Shown here piece after piece: positions 33,301-44,698 of a stretch of DNA of 64,000 nucleotides. How positions within the stretch are numbered: the stretch's first letter is position 1; every line of letters starts with the position of its first letter. Source of the stretch: Bostrychus sinensis. Its lineage: Eukaryota > Chordata > Actinopteri > Gobiiformes > Eleotridae. The stretch is taken from positions 33,370,711-33,434,710 of the forward strand of contig CM036240.1 in the NCBI GenBank assembly GCA_020698575.1, read 5' to 3'. Both the position numbers and the translations under genes were made by a program. The notes beneath the pieces are model-generated. The model made no database searches, had not been told where the DNA came from, and saw only the letters and a list, made by a program, of their open reading frames with translations.

Positions 33301-33660
33301 CTTCATAATTGGGTTTATTTTATGGCCATTTGTATTGTTATCAACATATGAATTAGGAGGTACCAGTTGATAGGTAGGTTAGGTGATATTCACAAGATTG
33401 TCCACTGGTATTTCTGCTTGATTGCTGGGGCAGTTCAGGTTGGGCCGAGCCTTGCACCTTCTGCCTGCATTCGTAGCCGCTGGTCCGCCGCTAGCCGCTG
33501 ATAGTTTTAGCCCCCCGGCTCACAACAATGGAGGAGGTAGAGGCCACTCAACTGCTAGGCTATTAGCTGTAGGCACGGCTCCACCGAGGGCCGCTGGTCT
33601 GGATATGTGTGGTCCAGGGTTTGAGTCAACATCCCCAGCCAGTAGTAATATGACCGTAAA
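30400..33660 (-). mobile_element. CR1/L2/Rex1-group LINE, degenerate
   Basis: Minus-strand non-LTR retrotransposon. From the 5' side: a start region (33660-33180), APE endonuclease blocks (FMGLSEIWLS, GGGVLLYIKS at 33173-32889; ILIGDFNINW, GLSDHNAIFL at 32837-32373), RT blocks (ALFIDLKKAFDTADHKNLL, GVPQGSILGPVLFS, MYADDAVIY at 32173-31643), a C-terminal region (31706-31425), and the end (KTLHGLIPPPLSKYI, 30958-30725). Frameshifts and stops separate the blocks, so it is dead. The RT style (QGSILGP, YADD) places it with CR1/L2/Rex1 rather than RTE or L1. It is interrupted at about 30996-31384. Confidence 0.85.
30996..31384. mobile_element. Unclassified insertion inside the LINE
   Basis: The LINE frame stops at ILTNK-type sequence (31400) and resumes with QIESLYKRGLKVF (below 30996), so about 390 bp between are foreign. 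Ends look like TGTGTGG...AACACA, so a small solo LTR or TIR element is possible. No target duplication established. Confidence 0.5.
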
Positions 33661-33746
33661 ATGCAGAAGTTCAGCGCGAGAGTCATTATATTTATTCATT
33701 AATTTATTTTTATATGTATTTTTGCTTTTTGCTTTATTTTTTTGCA

Positions 33747-33942
33747 GATGGTGGAGCCCTCAGAGACAAACATAAACATCCAAGCTGCTTCTGCACCAAA
33801 GGCTGGAATAATCCATCTCTCTGATGGGCAGACAATCTACCTCCTACAGGAGCACAAATGGAGGGAAGGGAATCGTCAGTTCCTATTTGACATACAGGCT
33901 GTGATTTCAGGCACAGAAATAATCACATACAAATTAATGTAG
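33747..33942 (+). other. Possible terminal exon with stop
   Basis: After a T-rich tract ending tttttttgcag, an open frame starts with VEPSETNINI, contains GIIHLSDGQTIYLLQEHKW and stops at 33940-33942. A canonical AATAAA is at 34163-34168. It might be the last exon of the unidentified gene at 28-29.4 kb. I do not recognise the protein. Confidence 0.35.
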
Positions 33943-34162
33943 TTAGCTATTTTTCCCCTATTTAGACTTGTTATAAATGTTTATTGTGTGCATTTATGTA
34001 CATTTTACTTGACATTTTTTTATTTGGTAATTATTTTGGCTGTTAGAGCTTTGGTCATGAATTTTTGTAGAAAATGTTGAAAGAAACTATCTGCCACTTC
34101 ACAAAGATTACTGTTCTGGTGGCGCAGTATTGCATTAATGCTTTGATCAAATGTTCTGACAA

Positions 34163-34168
34163 AATAAA
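34163..34168 (+). terminator. Polyadenylation signal AATAAA
   Basis: Hexamer about 220 bp after the stop of the exon-like ORF at 33747-33942. Confidence 0.35.
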
Positions 34169-34169
34169 A

Positions 34170-34940
34170 TGTTATTCCAATTGTTATTGTTGTAATAATT
34201 AATTCAGTTGAGATTCAAAACTAAAAGTAAAAGCCCCTTAAAACCATTACACCACTACATTTGTAGTTCTGTGGGGAAGTATGACTGTATGTAAAAAAAC
34301 AAAACGATTGTAGCCTAAATAAGAATAAAAATACAGTTAGTTGGCTTTAGGCCAGTGAACGTCAATTGGCAGCCCGGGGCCAGATCTGGCCCCCAGAATA
34401 TTAGGAATATCATAATAATAATATTATTAATAATATTCAGGAAGAGCCTTGTGAGGAGAAAAATATAGGTGCCTATATACTTTTTTTCTGAAAGTAGCTT
34501 TTGCCATAGCCTGTCTTTAATAAAAAATGACAATAACCTCACTCTAATTAAACATTTCTTAAATTGTGTTACATGCTCATTTTATCCATAGTCGTTTTTC
34601 ACTTATGTCCTTGCTTGGTCTTCTCCACACATTAGTACAAGCCTTGCACGTAGCAAATAGTAAGTACATACAAATGCCAAATGTTATTAGAAATGTTATT
34701 CTTTATATTAAATTAAGGAGGCCTGTGATCTAAAACATAAATACAATTTAAGTCAAACCTTAAAATTCTTGGTGAAGAATTTGGTTAATTGGAGAAATGA
34801 CAGTTCCCCCGATACTATCATTGTTATATCAGACGTAACAGAGGCCTATTGCTGAAAGCTGGTTGAACAAACTCAGAGTTGTGGAGTAACTTCTGGGTTG
34901 ATAAAACCAAACAAATCCAAACTGAGTAAACCTGAACCCT
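34170..34940. other. Non-coding stretch with a hAT-like fragment
   Basis: At about 34348-34400 the sequence ccagtgaacgtcaattggca...cccggggccagatctggccccc resembles the end of a hAT-type repeat. Otherwise nothing recognised. Confidence 0.45.
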
Positions 34941-34944
34941 CAAT

Positions 34945-35580
34945 CTCTGAACATAGGATTCAGACAGTGTGATAAATGGATATAAATGCTATACTGTTAT
35001 GTCATATAGAAAAAGATATAAAATGCTGGAGCTCAAAAAGAAGAAATAACTATTATTACAAAGGGAAAAAAAATGTAAGTCAGTGGTTCTCAAGATGTGG
35101 TATGGGTTCCACTGGTGCTGTTTTAGTTATAGTTATAGTTTAGTTAGTCTGATAAATAAATTCTGCTCTCGTAAATTTAATGTGAAGACCACTGCTTAGT
35201 CCTTGTTTAGGCCCAGTTTAGTCCTGATTTAGTCCTGGCTCATTTGGTGTAGTCCTGGATTATTTCCAGTTTAGTCTGGTTTTAGCCCTTCTTTAGTTTT
35301 GGATTAGTTCTAGTTCAGTTTGGGTTTAGTCCTTGTTGAGTCCTGGTTTAGTCTCAGTATAGTTCAGTTTCAGTCCTTGTTTTGTACTGATTTAGTCCCG
35401 GCTTAGATTTGGTTTAGTCTCAGTTTTAGTCCATGCTCCTTTAGTTTATTAAAGATAATACTTGGAAAGCCAAATATTTAATGAGGTGGTGGTCTGTGAT
35501 TTGTGTATTTGCATATTTAGCATTTATGAATTGAAATTTGACAAAAGTCAGTACTGTGTCATTATTTCTTCTCTTGTAAA
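34945..35580 (+). repeat. Third, gene-less fragment of the TAAR duplicon
   Basis: Homologous to the 3' flank of gene A (about 11515-12170) and of gene B (about 43000-42460 on -): ctgaacataggattcagaca, the tagtcctg repeat tract, the gtggttctcaa block, and attaaagataatacttggaa. No receptor coding sequence precedes it; homology breaks at about 34945. Confidence 0.8.
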
Positions 35581-35884
35581 GCCCAATTCACACTGAATCC
35601 ATTGCGTGTCCATTGCATGTCCCGTATTTCCCCACATTAATGTTTGCTACAACGTCACAGACTAGCTAGCATAGCTTTTCCCTATTTTAAGATGAACAAA
35701 TATATAGCGTTATAAAAAATTTGGTACATACCTGTCCACTCACGACTAAAATATTCTTTGAGGTCTTTGTCACCTTGATGTTGCCCACAAATCCAGCCTT
35801 TAGGTAAGACCAAGCATCAACGCTTTTGTATGCCTTGAGGCTTTGCTTGGTGTATTTACGTGGCGTCGATATTAGGAACATATA

Positions 35885-37450
35885 CAGTGGGCCAAAAAAG
35901 TATTTAGTCAGCCACCAATTGTGCAAGTTCTCCCACTTAAAAAGAGGAGAGAGGCCTGTAATTTTCATCATAGGTATACCTCAACTATGAGAGACAAAAT
36001 GAGAAAAAAAAAAATCCAGAAAATCACATCTGATTTTTAAAGAGTTTATTTGCAAATTATGGTGGAAAATAAGTATTTGGTCAATAACAAAAGTTCATCT
36101 CAATACTTTGTTTTATACCCTTTGTTGGCAATGACAGAGGTCAAACGTTTTCTGTAAGTCTTTACAAGGTTTTCACAAACTGTTGCTGGTATTTTGGCCC
36201 ATTCCTCCATGTAGATCTCCTCTAGAGCAGTGATGTTTTGGGGCTGTCGCTGGGCAACACGGACTTTCAACTCCCTCCAAATATTTTCTATGGGGTTGAG
36301 ATCTGGAGACTGGCTAGGCCACTCCAGGACCTTGAAATGCTTCTTACGAAGCCACTCCTTCGTTACCCGGGCAGTGTGCTTGGGATCATTGTCATGCTGA
36401 AAGACCCAGCCAGTTTTCACTCAAAATCTGACGATACATGGCCCCATTCATTCTTTCCTTTACACAGATCAGTCGTCCTGGTCCCTTTGCTGAAAAACAG
36501 CCCCAAAACATGATGTTCCCACCCCCATGCTTTACAGTAGGTATGGTGTTCTTTGGATGCAACTCAGCATTCTTTCTCCTCCAAACACGACGAGTAGAGT
36601 TTTTACCAAAAAGTTCTATTTTGGTTTCATCTGACCATATGACATTCTCCCAATCCTCTTGTGGATCATCCAAATGCTCTCTAGCAAACTTCAGACGGGC
36701 CTGCACATGTACTGGCTTTAGCAGGGGGACACGTCTGGCACTGCAGGATTTGAGTCCCTGGCGGCGTAGTGTGTTACTGATGGTAGCCTTTGTTACTTTG
36801 GTCCCAGCTCTCTGCAGGTCATTCACTAGGTCCCCCGTGTGGTTCTGGGATTTTTGCTCACCGTTCTTGTGATCATTTTGACCCCACGGGGTGAGATCTT
36901 GCGGGGAGCCCCAGATGGAGGGAGATTATCAGTGGTCTTATATGTCTTCCATTTCCTAATAATTGCTCCCACAGTTGATTTCTTCACACCAAGCTGCTTA
37001 CCTATTGCAGATTCAGTCTTCCCAGCCTGGTGCAGGTTGACAATTTTGTTTCTGGTGTCCTTTGACAGCTCTTTGGTCTTGGCCATAGTGGAGTTTGGAG
37101 TGGGACTGTTTGAGGTTGTGGACAGGTGTCTTTTATATAGATAACCAGTTCAAACAGGTGCCATTAATACAGGTAACGAGTGGAGGACAGAGGAGCCTCT
37201 TACAGAAGAAGTTACAGCTCTGTGAGAGACACAAATCTTGCTTGTTTGTAGGTGACCAAATACTTATTTTCCACCATAATTTGCAAATAAATTATTTAAA
37301 AATCAGATGTGATTTTCTGGATTTTTTTTTTCTCATTTAGTCTCTCATAGTTGAGGTATACCTATGATGAAAATTACAGGCCTCTCTCATCTTTTTAAGT
37401 GGGAGAACTTGCACAATTGGTGGCTGACTAAACACTTTTTTGGCCCACTG
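35885..37450 (-). mobile_element. Tc1-family DNA transposon (1566 bp)
   Basis: CAGTGGGCCAAAAAAGTATT at 35885 and its complement ending CAGTGGGCC...ACTG at 37450 are terminal inverted repeats of about 190-200 bp, flanked by TA at 35883-35884 and 37451-37452. It carries a frameshifted transposase on the minus strand. A second copy is at 59459-64000. Confidence 0.93.
36100..37086 (-). pseudogene. Tc1 transposase pseudogene (DD34E)
   Basis: Starts MAKTKELSKDTRNKIV at 37086 with an HTH region (AIGKQLGVKKSTVGAIIRKW), then a linker (GAPRKISPRG), and the catalytic triad: D in VIWSDETKIE, D in FQHDNDPKHTA, E in DLNPIENIW, with 34 residues between the last two. Broken twice: a small indel near 36829 in a G-run (after NPRTT), and a 35-bp deletion near 36416, judged from the copy at about 63896-63930 that retains those bases. 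It ends at 36100. The reading order is clear, but no functional protein can be made. Confidence 0.9.
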
Positions 37451-37452
37451 TA

Positions 37453-38205
37453 AATATTACAAATACAATATAATAATATAATATTACAAAGACAGAGCAT
37501 TAAAGCAACAAAAACTGTTAAAAATAATGTACATGTTGTAGGAAATATTATAGAGTGGAAACTTTTTTAGCTTGAAGATTAAGTTAAAACACTTAAAGAT
37601 CTGAAGGTTAGAGAGTTCTTGACCAGCTAGGGACTCAGCAAATAGAAGATCACTAAAATTCATCTTAAATTCGATTAAGTGTGAATGTATTTACAAAAAC
37701 TAAACAAAACAGGATGTTAAAAGACACGTGAGTATTAGATATTTATATTCATAGACAGAACTTTTCTGTAATATTTGTAAATGAAGTATAACGTATGGCT
37801 TATGATTTTATGGGGGATTTTAAGGCAATAAAACATTAAACACCAAATAAAACAACAAATAAAACATTTCTAAGACACCAAACTTTGAATGTCACACACT
37901 GGTCAGCATGTTTATCACACTATATGCTTAAACTTCATAAAGAAATATCACATGTAATGATTCAATTATTGTGAACAAAGCACATCTCAAGTCACTTATG
38001 ACATTGTCCTGCAAAACAACATGTATATGAGTTCAATTGGTTCTTGAGTAGATGATGAAAATTGTCACAAAAATTAACTTTATTTAAAATCTACAAGCTC
38101 TGTCTTGCAATGTGAAGTAGTTTTGTTGCAAGTATCCAAACTTTGGAGTTTCCCACCAGAAAGAATGTGTCTCTGTTATTTGTCACAAATCAGATGTTTT
38201 TATAG
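37453..38205. other. Non-coding stretch
   Basis: AT-rich, no ORF or terminus recognised. Confidence 0.45.
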
Positions 38206-38209
38206 CCTC

Positions 38210-39684
38210 TGTAGGGTACATATATAAAAATATATACACTGAACTAAGACAAAGATTAAGAGTAATAACTCCGCATTGGTACCAGTTAGCCTTGCGCTAA
38301 CGTGCAGATTAAAACACCTAAACTAATGTCTTAAGAGGGAAGGATTGACCAGGAGGGACTCAGTTTAATAGATAAAGACCACCAAACTCAACTTAATTTA
38401 GATTAAGTATAACGTTTATTTACACAATAAGGTGGAATAGTGTACTGAGGCACAGGTAAATTTCGAAAGGAATGTAATTATGAACAGAACTGTTATGCAG
38501 AATTATTGATTACCTAATGATGAATTGCAGTGGAGTAAGTAATAAATTGACTTATTAAATTATTGGAAATTTAGGAATAAGGGAGTAGACTCTGAGACTA
38601 TAAGCCAACTTGTCGCATAACCCTGGTCTTACGGCGCTCGGTGCAGGAGGGGAAGGTGGTGACGACAGCCAGCCTCCGGGTTCAGCCAGGGGCTCGGATG
38701 TTGTTCTTTGTCCTTTAGAGCCGCGGGGTGTAGCAGGGCTGGTGTTCCCCGCTCCAAACAGCGGTTCGTGGTGTGTCCTCCAAGCTCCACAGCCAGTCGC
38801 CAGGTGTCCCGTTATGTCGAACAGGAGCGTGATGCCGCTCAGGGAGAGTTTAGCTGTTGTCAGCGTAAGGCAGCGTCAAAGTCTCAGAGTATGGCAAATG
38901 TCCCTTTTAATGCCAAATGGAAAATTCAATAAAAATCCTTTCTCAGCGACTCAAAACTTTAGAAGTATAACTTCTTAAATTAGCTGCTTTGGTCAAGGCA
39001 GCGGTTGTTAAAACTTGCGGATGTTGTGCGGCGCGAGGCTTTTCAAAATAAACTACAAAAATGATACTTGAACGAAAGTTTGGGCGACTTATTGTGAAAA
39101 GATGTTATCACCGGCAAGGTGAACTTAACGCAACAAAAATGACGAGAAGAAAAGAAAAATTAAACTTAAAAGACGAAGGAGAGACGGAGACGAGACGAGA
39201 CAAAGACAAGACGAAGACTAGACAAAAACTAAACTGAGGAATGTGGGCCGCACCCCAAGATAAGACTGGAGTAAAAGAGGGTGTCCCTGGTTCGTCCCTC
39301 TGAACTGACAGTGGCGAGGGCTCAAATTACCTCTGCTAGACACAAAGTAAATGTCATAAAAAGAAATGTGTCTTACTCCACTTCAATTTACATACCTTTA
39401 AACATGTTACATTCAACAGTTTGCACAAAACATAGCTATGACATTTTCCTGTAAAGTAACATGTTAATGCATATAAAGTCTTTTAAACAGTTGAGATGTG
39501 CCAGGTCTCGGGTTCTTATCAGAGAAGAGAGGAAGCCTCTTCTGGCATTTTTATTGGTCTGCAGTTCGTATAGGACAGATTTATGTCTTTGTTTTGCATC
39601 CTTGGTGGGTAAGCGCAGACTTCTCGTCTCCTAAAGGAATGTCCATTTTTGATACAATTTCAGCAGTGGTCCAGATCTCCTACA
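38210..39684 (-). mobile_element. Solo LTR, copy 2 (about 1.48 kb)
   Basis: TGTAGGGTAC...CTCCTACA with a perfect 4-bp duplication cctc at 38206-38209 and 39685-39688. Collinear with copy 1; differs by scattered substitutions and by lacking copy 1's C-run (19483-19494). No internal retroelement genes remain. Confidence 0.85.
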
Positions 39685-39688
39685 CCTC

Positions 39689-40439
39689 ACTATCCTGGCC
39701 CAAACATCTCCACTGCTTACTCAACCAGGGGAGCATGTCTGAATTATCACCCAAGGGTTCAAAGGTTGCTTGCTGTGATTCCACCTCTGGAGGAAAATGT
39801 CCATTAAGTTAAAGGTTGGATTCAAGTTTTGAATTTGAAACTTCAGCTGGAGGTTCATTCTTCCTACAATGTTATATTTATGACTAAAATTATCTTTGTG
39901 TATACATATATGCTCTATTCAAACTTCTTGATATAGTCACTTTGTCTGGTTCAAACTTTTGTAAAAATTCTGTGATTTTTGGTTTTCAATTTTTTTTTTA
40001 CAGAAACTAAAACACTGCAAGTTTTAACCACTTTAAGCACACGCACTCCACTATACAAATAATTGATGAACCAAAACAATAATCAACAGATTGTTGACAG
40101 CCGTCTACAGACTTTTACGCGTGTTTACAACTGTTCGAGTCCCCTTGGCTCAGGACATGAGATCTGTGGGCCTACAAGTAAAATTCACAATCTTCTGTGC
40201 TTGTTATGGCTCACATTTCACATGTGGTGTTGCTGATTGGACAAGTTAATTTATTTTACAGGTTGCTGCATATAAGAATAAATATTACTTTGTGGAAGTT
40301 CACAAATGAGACAATAAGTGGTATTTGAGTCTCTGCTTTATTTTGCCTGCTGTGACCTACTGATTGAGGAGTAGACACTTCTCCTCTACATCATGTCCCA
40401 ACCTGCTCCTCACTCAGAACACTGTGTTTAGTGGGAGGG
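39689..40439. other. Non-coding stretch between solo LTR 2 and duplicon B
   Basis: No supportable gene; nothing recognised. Confidence 0.45.
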
Positions 40440-40489
40440 AGAATGACTTTAGGAGAGCTACATAAAGTGGGTTGACCCCTCATTATAAT

Positions 40490-41506
40490 GGTACGTTCAC
40501 ACCGGACGCGAATCAGGCGTCAGGCATGAGTGATTACCATGTTAAGTCTATGAAGAGCCGCGTTCAGGCGCGAACAAGCATCCTGCAGCGCGAATGACGC
40601 GAATGGCGCGACGCGAATCAAGCGAATCGCACAAATAGTGTGGCGCAAATGATGCGAATTGAGCGTTTGACGCGCGAGTCCCGTGAATAGGCGATGACGC
40701 GAAACGGCGGAAGACGCGAACAATGCAGATTCGTGTCCAAAACTCTGGTCGCAGAAGTTGAAAAATTTTAACTTCTGCGAACATTCGCGCCGCGTTAACC
40801 AATCAGGGACCTGCTGTAGCAGTGACGTGGTTACATACGACGTAACAGGAGGAGATCCCTGCCTCGGAGATCCAGGCTGTCAGAGTGAACCCGGAGATAA
40901 AAGCTGCAGCCTACAGCAGCTCTTCTACTTTTATGAAGACAGGAAACAAAAACAGCCCTGATAGAAAACACTATAAAAATAAAATAAATATGGCTGTTTA
41001 GGCTTTGTGTGAGTGTGGTTATAGCTGTTATCTGTGATACAAGCCTGTGACAGAGGCTCACTCTGATCATCGTGACATCAAGAACACACAAATAAATACA
41101 AGTAAATATAAAGGGGAGTTAACTTTACCAAAATAGCCTATTGAGATGTGTTTGTTATATTAGCAGTTATTGCACTCTCCAGAACAACAGAAAACACAGA
41201 GCCTGACTAGACTAGACCCCAAAAACACTAAGAGAGAGCTAATGTACAAGAAATAACCCCAGGTCTCTCAGCTCTATCTCTGGGGTTAATGCTGCTGTAC
41301 AGCAGTAGTGTCCTGGGGAGAGGTCCTCGCAGCCACACGGGACACAGGTGACCAAACCCAGACAGGCTCATTTGGGAGTTTGGGAGCCCTAGCGGCATGG
41401 CCGCGCAATGACGCGAATTAGCAAGTGAATTCAAAATGGTCACGCGTCCAACTAGACGCATATGATGCGAATTTGATGCATGATTCGCGTCCGGTGTGAG
41501 TGTACC
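40490..41506. mobile_element. Foldback MITE present only in duplicon B
   Basis: ggtacgttcacaccggacgc at 40490 and gcgtccggtgtgagtgtacc ending at 41506 are inverted termini, followed inward by cgcgaat-rich repeats on both sides. In duplicon A the same flanks (tgtcatcct...tatgatcaggggtcaaccc, near 16405-16432) are directly joined. Flanking 8-mers (attataat and atcatagg on +) suggest a degenerate target duplication. No transposase. Confidence 0.85.
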
Positions 41507-42589
41507 ATCATAGGATGACATGAACTCTCCCTTGCAAACAAATTTGAACACTGCCCCCTGATGGTGATATAGAAAAGTGAGTAAGACACTCTACCCTCTG
41601 GTGTTTAAAAGGAGAATTGTTTTGGTCATGTCAAATCTTACAAAATCAACCTTTAAATCCAATATTAGTTTTACTGATAATAATGGTACAGTTGATTTAT
41701 TAACAATTAAAATATGTTTGATTTAGAATGCAGTTTTGTTTTCAACTGAGTACGAGTGCATACTGGTTACTGTATTTTTAACTTGTAATAGCAATAGGAA
41801 TTTCTTTTTTTTTTAGACATGAATTTATCTTATTTTATGCATGTGTGAAATAAACAATCCAAGACATTTAGAGAGGGAACACATTTTGTTTATAATATAT
41901 TGTATAGCACTTACATTCATGGGCAGTGGCTTGCTATGAATTAAGGTTATAGAAATACTCTCAAAATACTTCATACAGAGTTATGTTATTAATCAATAAA
42001 TGTATTAATAAAACAATTATATATAATTATATTTTCTACATTAAAAAATCCCATCCCATGTGATGATAAAAGTGCTTTTGTGTAGACTAATTGTTTCCAT
42101 CCACTAATACTGGGTTTAGTATCTTTGACTCCCACATGGGTGGTGTATACACAGGGGGAGCCTTTTCTATTGGTGAAAAACAGCTTTTTATTTCAAAAAT
42201 GTAATGCAATATCTATTACCTCTGGAAAATTCAATTTGCATTCATAGTCAAGAGAGAACAACACTAGCAGTGTGTACAATGAAGAGCTACAATTAGAACC
42301 ATGCATTTTGTATTAAGTATAGATGTTTCAATTGTTAAATAAACCATGTCAATTTACAGTAGATACACACATAAATCTTTTATTTGTTTACTGAAGGCTG
42401 AGAACCAAAGGCTGTAAGTAACATTTACAAGAGAAGAAAAATGGCACAGTACTGACTTTTTGTCAAATTTCACTTCATAAATGCTAAATATTCAAACACA
42501 CAGATCACAGACCACCACCTCAGGAAATATTTGTCTTTCCAAGTATTATCTTTAATAAACTAAAGGAGCAATACTACATAAGGACATGA

Positions 42590-42765
42590 CATGGACTAAA
42601 ACTGGGACTAAACCAAATCTAAACTAGGACTAAATCAGGACTAGACGAGGACCATAACCAGACTAAACTAAAAATAAGCCAGGACTAAATCAGGATTCAA
42701 ACCGGAACTAAATCAGGACTAAACTGGGCCTAAACAAGGACTAAGCAGTGGTCTTCACATCAAAT
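42590..42765. repeat. tagtcctggttta minisatellite tract, duplicon B copy
   Basis: Complement of the tract at 11628-12010; shorter than in A, so copy number has changed since duplication. Confidence 0.7.
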
Positions 42766-43233
42766 TTATGAGAGCAGAATTTATTTATCAGAGCAGGACT
42801 AAAACAACAAAAGACTCCTGAGTGTCACCAGTGGAACCTGTACCACAGTTTGAGAACCACTGACTTAGATTTTTTTAATTTGTAATAATAGTAATTATTT
42901 CTTCTTTTTGGGCTCCAGCATTTTGTCTTTTTCTATATGACATAACAGTATAGCATTTATATCCATTTATCACACTGTCTGAATCCTATGTTCAGAGATA
43001 GCCAGTTGTTTTTATTGTGATCTTTTGGCAGTAAAAACAAGAGCATTCATTTGATTTGTAAGTCTTGTAAATCTCAGAAAACCCAGAATGTCACTTGCGG
43101 CCTTTTGGTTCTCAACCCTATGCCTCAGTGTTTACAAATGTCATATTAAATGTGTAAATTGCTATTTCAAATTCATTGCACATGGGTTATCAGTAACATA
43201 CTTTTTCATATATTAACACTGCACTTGAAGTCA

Positions 43234-44273
43234 TCATAGTACATTTGCATCTCGTGAACCACTTTGCAAAATCCTAAACATCACTATTTGCTTCACAGAT
43301 CTCCTAAACCAGGGATACAGGAGCGCATAGAGTAAGGGGTTAAAACACGAGTTCAGATAGACCAAACTAAACAGGAAGAGCTTTAAATAATAGTTCATAT
43401 TTCCTCCCAGATAGGCCAGCGCGTAGTACGACGTGTAGCAGAGGAGAAAGACAAACACAACAAAGCCCAGATTTCTCGCCGCCTTCAGCTCAGATTTCCT
43501 GGAGTTCACCGCCGGCTGCTGTGCAGTGGCTGCAACCTGAGAACACATGACACGGGCCTGAGACACTGCCACAAAGAAAACTCGCAAGTACAGCATCACT
43601 ATGAGCACAAACGGCCCGCAGAAGTTCACCGCCAGGTCAACATAATATAAAATATGGGCCACCACTAAGATGCATTCCCCTTCGCACCTCTTATACCGCC
43701 CTGGAATAATGAGATTGTCATGGTAAATCCCAAAGCCATACAGGAAAGAGATGATCCAGCAGGCGATCAGGGCGATGCTAACAGATCTCCTGCACATCAG
43801 GGTGGAGTAGTGCATGGGGTCACAAATGGCTACATAGCGGTCTATTGAGATAAGGATCATGCCTCCGACTGATACGGAAATCACTGTGAAGAGAAAGACG
43901 GCATACAGGACGCACAAGATGTCGCCGACTCGCCAGCAAGCGTACAGGAAGGAACTTTCGACTGGGATCACCACGCAGCACACCAGGAAGTCTGCGACAG
44001 CCAAGTTGAGGAGGATGAAGTTATTTGAGGAATGCACCTGCCTGAGAAAACAAACAAAATGAGTATCTGCATTACAGTAAACCTGATGTCAATGCTTGCA
44101 ACTCACCTGAAATGTGAGATAGCGATGATGACCATAAGGTTGAGGATGCCAGTGCAAATGGCGAAGGTGTAAAGCACAGTCAGATAGATGTAAATGCTCT
44201 GATCAGGGATCTGCATGGTGCAGGACAGATTGCCCAGTTCTGGGTAGCACTGGTACCACTGCTCACTGCTCAT
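43234..44273 (-). CDS. Trace amine-associated receptor-like olfactory GPCR (gene B), two exons
   Basis: Paralogue of gene A with the same structure: exon 1 44273-44107, intron 44106-44042 (65 bp, GTGAGT...CAG), exon 2 44041-43234, 324 codons, no stop or frameshift. The first 19 residues (to NLSCT) are identical to gene A; TM1 then diverges. Position 3.32 is L106 and D191 is kept at 5.42, so it has the same non-classical amine-binding layout. DRY (123-125), C99/C179 and the TM7 TAAR fingerprint NSCFNPLLYALLYPWF are present. Odd: codon 260 (43429-43431) is TCG (Ser) where gene A has CCG (Pro6.50), a near-invariant class A residue; position 6.48 is Tyr in both. It may be a diverged receptor or one losing function. 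Confidence 0.92.
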
Positions 44274-44490
44274 GTTGGAGGAAGGAGATGGGTGGGAGGA
44301 AGAAGTGACTTCATCCAGACGCTTTATCTCTCGTCTCCCTCCACCTCCGCCTGCTCCCAGATGGACACTGGACCTCCCAAGCCACTTGCATCATGAGCCA
44401 AAACAACTCCACAACTTAACTTTGGATAGCAGTGATCCAATCAATGACTCAGCACACTTGAATAACTTTGGTGAAGTTCACTAAGAAATA
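44274..44490 (-). promoter_or_regulatory. Conserved 5' flank of TAAR-like gene B
   Basis: Nearly identical to 10020-10242 upstream of gene A; presumed promoter and 5' UTR. No specific binding site is claimed. Confidence 0.4.
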
Positions 44491-44698
44491 GATCTTGCTT
44501 TTTCTATTTTGTGGCTGTAAAAAAAATAAAGTTCCTAAACCAAAGAGAGCACCCATTTTAAAAACAAATCCAATATTGAATATCTGTAGTACTCTGCATT
44601 GTGTGTGGTCAGAGTTTTGTGAACTTTACTTATCCAAATACTGAATTACTTGTGAGTTTCTATCTTGTTTTGCATTAAAGCCTGCACAATAAATTTTC

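Larger units (their letters stand above)
40440..44590 (-). repeat. Duplicon B (inverted relative to A)
   Basis: Inverted copy of 9935-16460. It contains gene B on the minus strand, its 3' flank with the repeat tract, and the unoccupied RTE site (42068-42079). It has an extra foldback MITE (40490-41506) that is absent at the matching place in A. Confidence 0.9.

Noticed and set aside
33422..33775. 117-codon ORF on the + strand
   Set aside because: Antisense to the 5' region of the minus-strand LINE and no known domain.
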